Below, in pieces: positions 1-5,869 of a DNA stretch of 6,065 nucleotides. A model generated the notes under the pieces. The model saw nothing but the letters and a program-made list of their open reading frames with translations. It did no database searches and was not told the origin of the DNA. A program made the translations under genes and the position numbers. The number at the start of each line of letters is the position of its first letter. Within the stretch, counting starts at the first letter, position 1. Origin of the DNA: a bacterium (GTDB taxonomy: Bacteria; UBA9089; CG2-30-40-21); NCBI GenBank assembly GCA_030018795.1, contig JASEHA010000147.1, positions 1 to 6,065 on the forward strand. Direction: 5' to 3'.

Positions 1-287
1 AAGCCTGCGGCTACCCTGAGATGATTTGTATGTATATTGTTGAAACCCTATACTAGTGCTCTGGTGACTGGTGCTCCTTTGCTCTGATACCCTCTGTGGT
101 TAATCTTCCCACCGCTTGCTGAGCGATTACACTCAATCATTTAATTTTATGGGTACAATAGACACTGCCCACACCAAAAAGGTATGGACATCAAACAGAA
201 GTGAGAAGATGAAAAGGTGCTCACCATACTCGTAACCCATAGGACATCGACTATAAAAAAAAATATCTATGTATAAGATTTTATAAT
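1..287. other. Gene-free leader region, structured, possible mobile-element remnant
   Basis: No open frame of useful length with a ribosome binding site is seen on either strand. Frame 1 from the left edge reads seven codons to TGA at 22-24, which could be the tail of an upstream gene but is too short to support. The hexamer GTGCTC occurs three times (56-61, 71-76, 217-222), and GGACATC occurs twice as a direct repeat (186-192, 243-249). A run of nine A lies at 255-263, and a perfect TATAAT at 282-287 has no matching -35. The base composition changes sharply near 250, from mixed sequence to very A+T-rich, which may mark the edge of an inserted or decayed element. What it was is unknown. Confidence 0.4.
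148..241. other. Candidate branched RNA structure
   Basis: A closing stem TATGGGT (148-154) with ACCCATA (235-241) encloses two hairpins. The first is CCACACC (169-175) with GGTATGG (181-187) around a five-A loop. It has one C-A mismatch on the + strand, but on the - strand that position becomes a U-G wobble and the stem can extend to about ten pairs. The second is GTGAG (201-205) with CTCAC (220-224). Better pairing on the - strand hints that a transcript, if any, runs leftward. GTATGG (182-187) can also pair with CCATAC (224-229), so alternative folds exist. I recognise no known RNA family. Two loops inside a closing stem recall the guide RNAs of IS110-type elements, but this is only a resemblance in shape. 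Confidence 0.25.
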
Positions 288-316
288 TTGACATATGGTG
301 TTTTTTATGCTATCCT
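288..316 (+). promoter_or_regulatory. Sigma70-type promoter of the sat-apr operon
   Basis: A perfect TTGACA (288-293) is followed by a 17-base spacer and TATCCT (311-316), which is preceded by TGC, an extended -10 signal. Transcription would start near 323, giving a leader of about 35 bases before the ATG at 358. A perfect TATAAT also lies at 319-324, but at 25 bases from the -35 it is badly spaced. The surrounding sequence is very A+T-rich. This is the best promoter in the window and the likely source of the sat-aprBA transcript. Confidence 0.7.
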
Positions 317-357
317 TATATAATTAAAATTATGCCTTCAAATAAGGGTGGATTGTT

Positions 358-555
358 ATGGCATTAGAGATGAAGGAAACAAATATATTGCTTTCACCGG
401 AAGAAATCATGCAGTTGATGAGCATTTGTGAGGATGAAGACAAGGATGCAGCCCTGTTGTTTATAGAACAACTGATGAATAGTGTGAAAAAGACTCAGGA
501 AAGGTTTCGGTCACTGTATCAACGAGGCGGACATATGGGGGCAGCAAGGTTTTAA
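358..555 (+). CDS. Small acidic helical protein of unknown function, first gene of the sat operon
   Basis: This 65-residue protein is not one I recognise. The ATG is preceded by AAGGGTGG (344-351) at six bases, a moderate ribosome binding site, and by the strong promoter at 288-316, so the frame is probably real. The N-terminal half is acidic, with an SPEE helix cap near residues 13-16 and a run of D and E near 25-29. The C-terminal half looks like one amphipathic helix (about 28-53) ending in a basic, glycine-containing tail. There is no signal peptide, membrane segment or metal-binding cysteine pair; the only cysteine is at position 24. It lies 87 bases before sat in the same direction, so it is probably co-transcribed and could be a regulator, an adaptor or a small accessory to sulfate activation. 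That role is inferred from position only. Confidence 0.6.
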   Translation: MALEMKETNILLSPEEIMQLMSICEDEDKDAALLFIEQLMNSVKKTQERFRSLYQRGGHMGAARF

Positions 556-561
556 AATGTA

Positions 562-586
562 ATTCAAGGCTCTTTTCAGCTTGAAT
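562..586 (+). promoter_or_regulatory. Intergenic hairpin 1 upstream of sat
   Basis: ATTCAAG (562-568) is complementary to CTTGAAT (580-586), giving a perfect 7-bp stem around an 11-base loop just after the stop codon of the small gene. No T run follows, so it is unlikely to be an intrinsic terminator. It may protect or mark the end of the upstream message, or it may be fortuitous. Confidence 0.35.
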
Positions 587-596
587 ATCATAAAAC

Positions 597-615
597 CACA
601 AGCAGGATGCTTGTG
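597..615 (+). promoter_or_regulatory. Intergenic hairpin 2 with GGA loop, upstream of the sat ribosome binding site
   Basis: CACAAGCA (597-604) pairs perfectly with TGCTTGTG (608-615), leaving the three-base loop GGA (605-607). The next twelve bases are A+T-rich but not a T tract, so termination is unlikely. A GGA displayed in a hairpin loop, with a second GGA in the sat Shine-Dalgarno about 25 bases on, is the arrangement bound by CsrA/RsmA regulators in other bacteria. The pairing is seen directly; the regulatory role is inferred. Confidence 0.5.
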
Positions 616-627
616 TTATACAATTAA

Positions 628-634
628 AAGGAGG
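628..634 (+). promoter_or_regulatory. Ribosome binding site that sets the sat start
   Basis: AAGGAGG lies two bases before the ATG at 637 and eight bases before the ATG at 643. Two bases is too close for initiation and eight is normal, so 643 is the likely start. The protein then begins MSKLVAPHGG, which matches the usual N-terminus of bacterial Sat as I know it. Confidence 0.8.
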
Positions 635-642
635 AAATGTGT

Positions 643-1860
643 ATGTCAAAATTGGTTGCACCACATGGTGGTGGGAAGCTTAAGCCATTACTGCTTCATG
701 GTGATGAGCTTAAGAATGAACGAGAAAAGGCTAAGGGACTGACCCAGATAAAGATGGGCTCAAGGGAAACATCTGACCTGATCATGCTGGGTATTGGTGC
801 CTTTACGCCGCTGGAAGGGTTTATGGGGTATGACGACTGGAAGGGTGTTTGTGAGAATATGACACTGACTACCGGCGTTTTTTGGCCAATTCCCATCACC
901 CTGTCAACGACTAAGGGACAAGCAGACAGTCTGTCAATTGGCGAAGAGGTTGCCTTGATTGATGAGGAAACCAGTGAATTGATGGGTACGATGAAGATAA
1001 CAGAGAAGTATTCCATTGATAAGGAATATGAATGCAAGCAGGTATTTAGGACAGCTGATATTGAACATCCAGGTGTGCAAAAGGTTATGTCTCAAGAAGA
1101 AGTAAACCTTGCCGGAACAGTAAAGGTATTGAATGAGCTTTATTATCCAGAGGAGTTTGGTGTTAAGTATATGCGTCCAGAACAGACCCGAGCAGTTTTT
1201 CAGGAAAAAGGCTGGAATAGTGTTGCTGCATTGCAATTGCGAAACCCTATGCACCGCGCCCATGAGCATCTGGCAAAGATAGCTGTTGAGATTTGCGATG
1301 GGCTGCTTATTCACCAATTGGTTGGCAAACTCAAGGAAGGGGATATCCCGGCTGATGTCAGGGTAAAGGCAATTGACTGCTTGGTTGAGGGGTATTTTGT
1401 CAAAGATACCTGTATCCAGGGTGTTTACCCCATGGAGATGCGGTATGCAGGTCCTCGTGAGGCTTTGCTTCATGCTGTTTTTAGACAAAATTATGGCTGC
1501 AGCTATCTATTAATCGGAAGGGATCATGCTGGTGTAGGTAATTATTATGGTCCATACGATGCTCAGCGAATCTTTGATGAGATACCTGCTGACGCTCTCT
1601 TGATTAAGCCACTTAAGATTGATTTGACCTTTTATTGTCATAAGTGTGATGGTATGGCCTCTACCAAGACATGCCCTCATGATGTAAGCGATAGGGTAAA
1701 CCTGAGCGGAACAATGCTGAGAAAGATGTTGTCAGAGGATCAAGCAATCCCTGATCACTTCAGCAGACCTGAGGTGCTGGAGGTATTGAAAGAGTATTAT
1801 GCAGCATTAGATGAAAAGGTTGAGATTAAGCTTCATAAGCATGCACTTGGACAGAAGTAG
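643..1860 (+). CDS. sat: Sulfate adenylyltransferase (ATP sulfurylase), dissimilatory type
   Basis: Sat catalyses sulfate + ATP to adenosine 5'-phosphosulfate (APS) + pyrophosphate in the cytoplasm, the activation step of dissimilatory sulfate reduction. The 405-residue protein has the family landmarks in order. The nucleotide-binding motif is QLRNP (198-202), followed by the HXXH-type signature H204-R-A-H207. The second signature, GRDHAG, lies at 292-297. A metal-site motif near the C-terminus reads C332-X2-C335-X8-C344-P-H346, like the zinc site described in the Thermus enzyme. QLRNP has Leu where many relatives have Thr. There is no C-terminal APS-kinase domain, which fits a single-function enzyme. 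The start is set by the ribosome binding site at 628-634; an in-frame ATG at 637 is rejected. It sits upstream of aprBA, so its APS product goes straight to the next enzyme. Confidence 0.97.
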   Translation: MSKLVAPHGGGKLKPLLLHGDELKNEREKAKGLTQIKMGSRETSDLIMLGIGAFTPLEGFMGYDDWKGVCENMTLTTGVFWPIPITLSTTKGQADSLSIGEEVALIDEETSELMGTMKITEKYSIDKEYECKQVFRTADIEHPGVQKVMSQEEVNLAGTVKVLNELYYPEEFGVKYMRPEQTRAVFQEKGWNSVAALQLRNPMHRAHEHLAKIAVEICDGLLIHQLVGKLKEGDIPADVRVKAIDCLVEGYFVKDTCIQGVYPMEMRYAGPREALLHAVFRQNYGCSYLLIGRDHAGVGNYYGPYDAQRIFDEIPADALLIKPLKIDLTFYCHKCDGMASTKTCPHDVSDRVNLSGTMLRKMLSEDQAIPDHFSRPEVLEVLKEYYAALDEKVEIKLHKHALGQK

Positions 1861-1864
1861 TAAA

Positions 1865-1907
1865 TAGACTGTTAGACTGTTAGGGAGGGAAAGTGATAAC
1901 CTAACAG
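1865..1907. repeat. Tandem octamer plus inverted repeat in the sat-aprB spacer
   Basis: TAGACTGT is repeated back to back (1865-1872 and 1873-1880) and followed by a partial third copy. The end of this array forms an inverted repeat, CTGTTAGG (1877-1884) with CCTAACAG (1900-1907), an 8-bp stem around 15 bases. No T run follows. The adjoining stretch 1908-1926 has further short GCCT echoes. It looks like a small dispersed intergenic repeat rather than a terminator. It could also act as a processing or stability element between sat and aprBA. Confidence 0.45.
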
Positions 1908-1928
1908 CCTTCAGCCTAAACACCTTAC

Positions 1929-1938
1929 AAAGGAGGTG
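1929..1938 (+). other. Orphan Shine-Dalgarno sequence
   Basis: AAAGGAGGTG is a near-perfect match to the 16S rRNA anti-Shine-Dalgarno, but no ATG, GTG or TTG follows at usable distance. The working site for aprB is a second copy, AAAGGAGGT, at 1982-1990. It may be a relic of a duplicated or deleted gene start, or a ribosome standby site. Confidence 0.4.
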
Positions 1939-1995
1939 GGTTAAAAACAAGGGAATAAGAAAAATAGATTTGTTATTAAATAAAGGAGGTTTCGT

Positions 1996-2427
1996 ATGCC
2001 AAGTTTTGTAATTGCAGAAAAATGTGATGGCTGCAAGGGACAGGATAAGACTGCATGTCAGTACATCTGTCCAAATGATTTAATGAGATTGAACGAGGAA
2101 AAGACCAAAGGATTCAACCAGGAGCCTGAGCAGTGCTGGGAGTGTTATTCATGTGCCAAGATATGTCCCCAGCAGGCAGTAGAAATAAGGGCTTATGCAG
2201 ACATTGTTCCATTAGGTGGAAAGGTTCTTCCAATGAGAGGAACAGATTCTATCATGTGGACAATACAGTTCAGAGATGGCAGTATCAAAAGGTTTAAGTT
2301 TCCTATTCGTACCACAGCAGAAGGCTCTATCAAGCCTTATGAAGGGACGCCGCAGCCAACAGAGGCTGACCTTAAAACAAATAATCTCTTTACTGAACTA
2401 GGAAAAACACTTCCTACAATAGCATAA
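1996..2427 (+). CDS. aprB: Adenylylsulfate reductase beta subunit (ferredoxin-like, two [4Fe-4S])
   Basis: AprB is the electron-transfer subunit of APS reductase, passing electrons from the Qmo complex to the FAD of AprA. The 143-residue protein has eight cluster cysteines: C10-X2-C13-X7-C21-X3-C25-P and C47-X2-C50-X2-C53-X3-C57-P. The long gap between the second and third cysteines of the first group, with the KGQDKT insert, is typical of AprB rather than of plain ferredoxins. W48, next to C47, matches the tryptophan reported between a cluster and FAD in the Archaeoglobus enzyme. Residues from about 70 onward form the beta segment and a tail that, in known structures, wraps round AprA. The tail is short compared with the roughly 165-residue Desulfovibrio form. 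A strong ribosome binding site (1982-1990) lies five bases before the ATG. aprA follows after 28 bases. Confidence 0.97.
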   Translation: MPSFVIAEKCDGCKGQDKTACQYICPNDLMRLNEEKTKGFNQEPEQCWECYSCAKICPQQAVEIRAYADIVPLGGKVLPMRGTDSIMWTIQFRDGSIKRFKFPIRTTAEGSIKPYEGTPQPTEADLKTNNLFTELGKTLPTIA

Positions 2428-2455
2428 GCTAAAATTACTTAAGAGGAGGAAACAG

Positions 2456-4378
2456 ATGTCTGTTGTAACTGCAGAGAATTCACATTTTTGTAAAGATCCA
2501 CAGATTGTCCAGATAGAGACGGATCTTTTGATTATTGGCGGCGGTATGGCTGCCTGTGGTGCCGCATATGAGGCAAAAAAATGGGCTCCAGAGGGTATGA
2601 AGATTACATTGGTAGATAAAGCAGCTATGGAAAGAAGTGGTGCTGTTGCCCAGGGACTTTCAGCTATTAATACCTATCTTGGTCAAAATACACCTGAAGA
2701 TTATGTTCGCATGGTTTCAAACGATTTAATGGGTGTGGTCCGTGATGACCTTATCTATGATGTTGGTAGACATGTGGACGATAGTGTTCATAAATTTGAG
2801 GAATGGGGACTGCCTATATGGAAACAACATGGGGATGAAGATAAAACACTCGAGCAGGGTGGACAGCCCGTTAGATCCGGTAAATGGCAGGTAATGATCA
2901 ATGGTGAATCATATAAAACCATTGTGGCTGAAGCAGCTAAGGCATCCATTGGTATGGATAATATCTATGAAAGGGTGTTTATTGTTAAGCTGCTGCTGGA
3001 TGAAAAACAAGAAAACAGAGTGGCTGGTGCAGTCGGATTCAGCGTAAGAGAAAACAAGATTTATATCTTCAAGGCAAAGGGTGTCATGATGGCCTGCGGT
3101 GGTGCGGTCAATATCTTCAGACCAAGACAGTCAACTGGTGAAGGTATGGGCAGGGCATGGTATCCTGTCTGGAATGCAGGTTCTACCTACACTATGGCTG
3201 CACAGGTTGGTGCTGAGTTGACCATGATGGAAAACCGCTTTGTGCCAGCAAGATTTAAGGATGGGGCAGGTCCAGTTGGTGCATGGTTCTTGCTGTTTAA
3301 GGCAAAGGCAGTTAATGCACTTGGTGAGGATTATTGCGTAAAGAATGCAGCCATGCTTCAGGATTATCTGCCTTATGGTAATTCTAAGGTTACTCCAACA
3401 TGTTTAAGAAATCACCAGATGCTTAAAGAGATGCGTGAGGGTAGAGGTCCTATTTACATGGATACACCTACTGCCATGAAAAACCTCTTTGAGTCATATG
3501 GTAATGATAAAAAGAAATGCAAGGAGCTTGAGTCCGAGGCATGGGAAGACTTCCTTGATATGTGTGTTGGTCAGGCAGGCTTCTGGGCAGGGATGAATAT
3601 TGCTCCTGAGGTAAAGGGATCAGAACTCATGCCAACCGAGCCATATCTGCTTGGCTCTCATTCAGGTTGCTGCGGTATCTGGGTCAGTGGCCCAAATGAT
3701 GTTGCTCCAGCTGAATGGAACTGGGGTTATAACCGTATGACAACCGTTAATGGTTTGTTTACGGCTGGTGATGGTGTTGGTGCATCAGGTCATAAGTTCT
3801 CATCAGGCTCATTTGCTGAGGGAAGGCTTGCAGCTAAGTCAGCTGTCCAATTTATTCTTGATAACAACACTAATCCAACAATTACCAAGGATCCCAGGGT
3901 ATTGGCTGATGAGATATATCTGCCATTTCATAACTATGAAACCCATAAGGGCTACTCGGTTGACCCTGAGATTAATCCAAACTATATCAAGCCAAGGATG
4001 CTGCTCTTCAGGCTCAACAAGATAATGGATGAATACGGCGGAGGCTGTGGAACATCCTATGTTACTGGTGGAGCAATGTTGTCAAAGGCATTGGAGCTTT
4101 TGGATATTCTTAAGGAAGACGCTGTGAAGCTGGCAGCAAGGGATCTTCATGAATTAATGAGATGCTGGGAGAATTACCATCGTATCTGGACAGCAGAGGC
4201 ACATTTGCGGCATATCGTATTCCGTGAGGAATCAAGATACCCTGGATTCTATTACAGATCTGACTATAATCTGATTGATGATGCTAACTGGAAGTGCTTT
4301 GTCAATTCCAAGGTGGATCCAAAGACAGGTCAATGGACAATGATGAAAAAGGCACACAAGGATTTGGTGTCTAAGTAA
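2456..4378 (+). CDS. aprA: Adenylylsulfate reductase alpha subunit (flavoprotein)
   Basis: AprA is the catalytic subunit of APS reductase: APS + 2 e- gives sulfite + AMP through an FAD-sulfite adduct. It belongs to the fumarate-reductase-like flavoprotein family and acts in the cytoplasm as an AprAB dimer. The 640 residues match the usual length. The FAD-binding Rossmann segment is LLIIGGGMAACGAA (24-37), followed by the family hallmark ERSGAVAQGLSAINTY (59-74). Candidate active-site residues, placed by memory of the Archaeoglobus structure, are N72, R266, the F278-L279-L280 stretch and H402 in GSHSGCCGIW. A second FAD contact region is TAGDGVGASGHKFSSG (436-451). The C-terminal helical domain carries H and W clusters around 570-588. 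AGGAGGA (2444-2450) lies five bases before the ATG. The 28-base gap to aprB shows translation as a pair. No frameshift or missing motif is seen. Confidence 0.97.
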   Translation: MSVVTAENSHFCKDPQIVQIETDLLIIGGGMAACGAAYEAKKWAPEGMKITLVDKAAMERSGAVAQGLSAINTYLGQNTPEDYVRMVSNDLMGVVRDDLIYDVGRHVDDSVHKFEEWGLPIWKQHGDEDKTLEQGGQPVRSGKWQVMINGESYKTIVAEAAKASIGMDNIYERVFIVKLLLDEKQENRVAGAVGFSVRENKIYIFKAKGVMMACGGAVNIFRPRQSTGEGMGRAWYPVWNAGSTYTMAAQVGAELTMMENRFVPARFKDGAGPVGAWFLLFKAKAVNALGEDYCVKNAAMLQDYLPYGNSKVTPTCLRNHQMLKEMREGRGPIYMDTPTAMKNLFESYGNDKKKCKELESEAWEDFLDMCVGQAGFWAGMNIAPEVKGSELMPTEPYLLGSHSGCCGIWVSGPNDVAPAEWNWGYNRMTTVNGLFTAGDGVGASGHKFSSGSFAEGRLAAKSAVQFILDNNTNPTITKDPRVLADEIYLPFHNYETHKGYSVDPEINPNYIKPRMLLFRLNKIMDEYGGGCGTSYVTGGAMLSKALELLDILKEDAVKLAARDLHELMRCWENYHRIWTAEAHLRHIVFREESRYPGFYYRSDYNLIDDANWKCFVNSKVDPKTGQWTMMKKAHKDLVSK

Positions 4379-4389
4379 GGAAATGGTTG

Positions 4390-4418
4390 TTAGGGCGGGG
4401 GATTTTCCCCCGCCCTAA
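4390..4418 (+). terminator. G+C-rich hairpin after aprA, terminator-like
   Basis: TTAGGGCGGGGGA (4390-4402) pairs perfectly with TCCCCCGCCCTAA (4406-4418) around a TTT loop, a 13-bp stem starting 12 bases after the aprA stop. The stem is far richer in G+C than its surroundings. The following bases are AGTGCTTCTTGC, not a clear T run, so termination may be partial. It probably protects the 3' end of the aprBA message and lowers read-through into qmoA. Confidence 0.6.
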
Positions 4419-4437
4419 AGTGCTTCTTGCGTAGCTG

Positions 4438-4533
4438 CTTTGAGTCCTTTGTGAGATTAACCACAAAGGACTCAAAGGAAACCACAAAGGACTCAAAAGA
4501 GAAAGTTAAAAAAACCTTTGTGAACTTTGTGGT
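4438..4533. repeat. Palindromic and tandem intergenic repeat (CCACAAAGGACTCAAA type)
   Basis: A 16-bp perfect inverted repeat joins 4438-4453 to 4462-4477 across an 8-base loop. The right arm is part of a 21-base unit present twice in tandem (4460-4480 and 4481-4501, 19 of 21 identical) with core CCACAAAGGACTCAAA. A further segment, CCTTTGTGAACTTTGTGGT (4515-4533), is complementary in parts to the same core. Similar CCACAAAGG-type intergenic repeats are known to me from many environmental bacterial genomes and are often mistranslated as lysine- and threonine-rich peptides. It lies between the aprA hairpin and the qmoA start and has no coding role. It may be a mobile palindromic element. Confidence 0.75.
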
Positions 4534-4569
4534 AAAAAGCCACAATGGCAAACGCTCAAGTTTATTTGC

Positions 4570-4575
4570 GGAGGT
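4570..4575 (+). promoter_or_regulatory. Ribosome binding site that sets the qmoA start
   Basis: GGAGGT lies four bases before the ATG at 4580, directly ahead of the conserved FAD-binding start of QmoA. The reading frame is open further up to a TTG at 4427, but that codon has no ribosome binding site and the extra 51 residues are the repeat at 4438-4533 read as protein. Confidence 0.75.
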
Positions 4576-4579
4576 AGAT

Positions 4580-5797
4580 ATGTCGCAAGATATTTTGGTA
4601 ATTGGTGGCGGAATTAGTGGAATAACAACTGCGGTTGAAGCAGCTGAGACAGGGTATAATGTTATCCTGGTGGAGAAAAATCCATACCTTGGCGGTAGGG
4701 TTGTCCAGATGAACCGTTATTTTCCAAAGCTTTGTCCCCCCTACTGTGGGATGGAGATAAACTTAAGACGCATCCGGACAAATAATAAGATCAGGCACTA
4801 TACCCTGACAGAGGTGCAGAATATTACTGGTAATAAAGGAAACTATGAGGTAACAATCAAGGTTAATCCTCGATGTGTAAACGAAAAATGTACTGCCTGT
4901 GGTGAATGCTCTAAGGTATGCCCGGCTGAGAGGGCAAATGATTTTAATTTTGGGATAAACAGTACAAAGGCTGCGTATCTGCCGCATGAGCTTGCCTTCC
5001 CATACCGATATGTTGTCGATTCATCAGCCTGCATAAAATGCGGGGCATGTGTTGATGCCTGCAAGTATGGAGCAATAAACCTCCAGATGCAGCCTGAGAT
5101 AGTCAAGCTAAATGTTGGCTCAATTGTTACTGCTACCGGCTGGCAGCCGTATGATGCAAAAAAGATTGACAACCTTGGCTTTGGCAAGCATAAGGATGTT
5201 ATTACCAACATGATGATGGAACGACTGGCTGCTCCAAATGGTCCAACCTGCGGTAAGATTCTTCGTCCATCAGATCAGAAAGAGCCGAAACGAGTGGCAT
5301 TTGTGCAATGTGCTGGCTCACGTGATGAAAACCATCTGGCATATTGCTCGGCTGTGTGCTGTCTGGCATCATTGAAACAGATTACATATGTGCGAGAAAA
5401 TATACCTGATTCTGAAGCCTATATGTTCTACATCGATGTCCGAACACCTGGTAGGTATGAGGAATTCTATACAAAGGTCAATTCCGACGAAAAGGTTCAC
5501 CTGATCAAGGGCAAGGTGGCTTCTGTTGAACAGGATGGTGATGGCTTGATTGTTGTGGCTGAGGATATATTGTCTGGGGTAAAAAGCCGGGTAAATGTTG
5601 ATTTAGTGGTTCTGTCCTGCGGGATGCAGCCAACAAATTTTTCTGGGTTAAATATTAATCGTGATAAGAATGGGTTTATCAGCACTGAACAAGGCAGTGG
5701 AATTTATGCATCTGGTGTAGCCAAGAAACCACAGGATGTCTCCTCATCTGTTCAGGATGCCACTGGTGCAGCACTGAGGGCTATCCAGAGTAGATAA
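4580..5797 (+). CDS. qmoA: Quinone-interacting membrane-bound oxidoreductase subunit A (HdrA-like flavoprotein)
   Basis: QmoA is a soluble HdrA-like subunit of the QmoABC complex, which moves electrons from menaquinol towards AprBA. The 405-residue length fits QmoA; HdrA and QmoB are much longer. The N-terminus binds FAD (ILVIGGGISG, 5-14, and E32), followed by the PYLGGRV and LCPPYCGMEI signatures (35-41, 51-60). A ferredoxin insert has two complete [4Fe-4S] motifs: C104-X2-C107-X2-C110-X3-C114-P and C151-X2-C154-X2-C157-X3-C161. C244, C256, C260 and C261 (QCAGSRD and YCSAVCC) match the spacing of a further HdrA cluster. The RTPGRYEEFY stretch (288-297) and the ending AKKPQDVSSSVQDATGAALR are typical of QmoA, so the protein looks complete. 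It is separated from aprA by a hairpin and a repeat, and unusually qmoB does not follow within the window. Confidence 0.92.
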   Translation: MSQDILVIGGGISGITTAVEAAETGYNVILVEKNPYLGGRVVQMNRYFPKLCPPYCGMEINLRRIRTNNKIRHYTLTEVQNITGNKGNYEVTIKVNPRCVNEKCTACGECSKVCPAERANDFNFGINSTKAAYLPHELAFPYRYVVDSSACIKCGACVDACKYGAINLQMQPEIVKLNVGSIVTATGWQPYDAKKIDNLGFGKHKDVITNMMMERLAAPNGPTCGKILRPSDQKEPKRVAFVQCAGSRDENHLAYCSAVCCLASLKQITYVRENIPDSEAYMFYIDVRTPGRYEEFYTKVNSDEKVHLIKGKVASVEQDGDGLIVVAEDILSGVKSRVNVDLVVLSCGMQPTNFSGLNINRDKNGFISTEQGSGIYASGVAKKPQDVSSSVQDATGAALRAIQSR

Positions 5798-5824
5798 TTT
5801 GAGAAAGATTTTCTCAAATTATCT
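5792..5824 (+). terminator. Hairpin overlapping the qmoA stop codon, terminator-like
   Basis: AGATAATTTGAGAAA (5792-5806) pairs perfectly with TTTCTCAAATTATCT (5810-5824), a 15-bp stem with a GAT loop. It begins in the last sense codon of qmoA and includes its TAA. The stem is A+T-rich and no T run follows, so it is a weak candidate for intrinsic termination. It may instead protect the message end. Its position marks the end of the sulfate genes and argues that qmoA is the last gene of its transcript. Confidence 0.5.
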
Positions 5825-5869
5825 TCAGTAAATTCCTCTATTCACTAACTGTTATATGCTATTTCACTT

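Noticed and set aside
149..235. 28-codon open frame from ATG at 149
   Set aside because: No Shine-Dalgarno precedes it, the product is not recognised, and the segment is better explained by RNA-like pairing.
255..263. Terminator on the - strand using the run of nine A at 255-263
   Set aside because: No G+C-rich hairpin lies just before it in the - direction, only a weak 5-bp A+T stem.
637..642. sat start at the ATG at 637
   Set aside because: The Shine-Dalgarno ends only two bases before it; the ATG at 643 has normal spacing and gives the usual MSKL start.
934..1488. 184-codon open frame on the - strand within sat
   Set aside because: It lies wholly inside a well-conserved gene, has no ribosome binding site and resembles no protein; it is a shadow of sat.
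4460..4501. CRISPR repeats in the qmoA leader
   Set aside because: There are only two adjacent 21-base units with no spacers of proper length; this is a tandem intergenic repeat.
4427..4579. N-terminal extension of QmoA from a TTG at 4427
   Set aside because: There is no ribosome binding site at the TTG, the peptide is a translated palindromic repeat, and a good site precedes the ATG at 4580, where the conserved FAD-binding region begins.
4843..5211. 122-codon open frame on the - strand within qmoA
   Set aside because: It is antisense to the cysteine-rich ferredoxin part of qmoA and has no support of its own.
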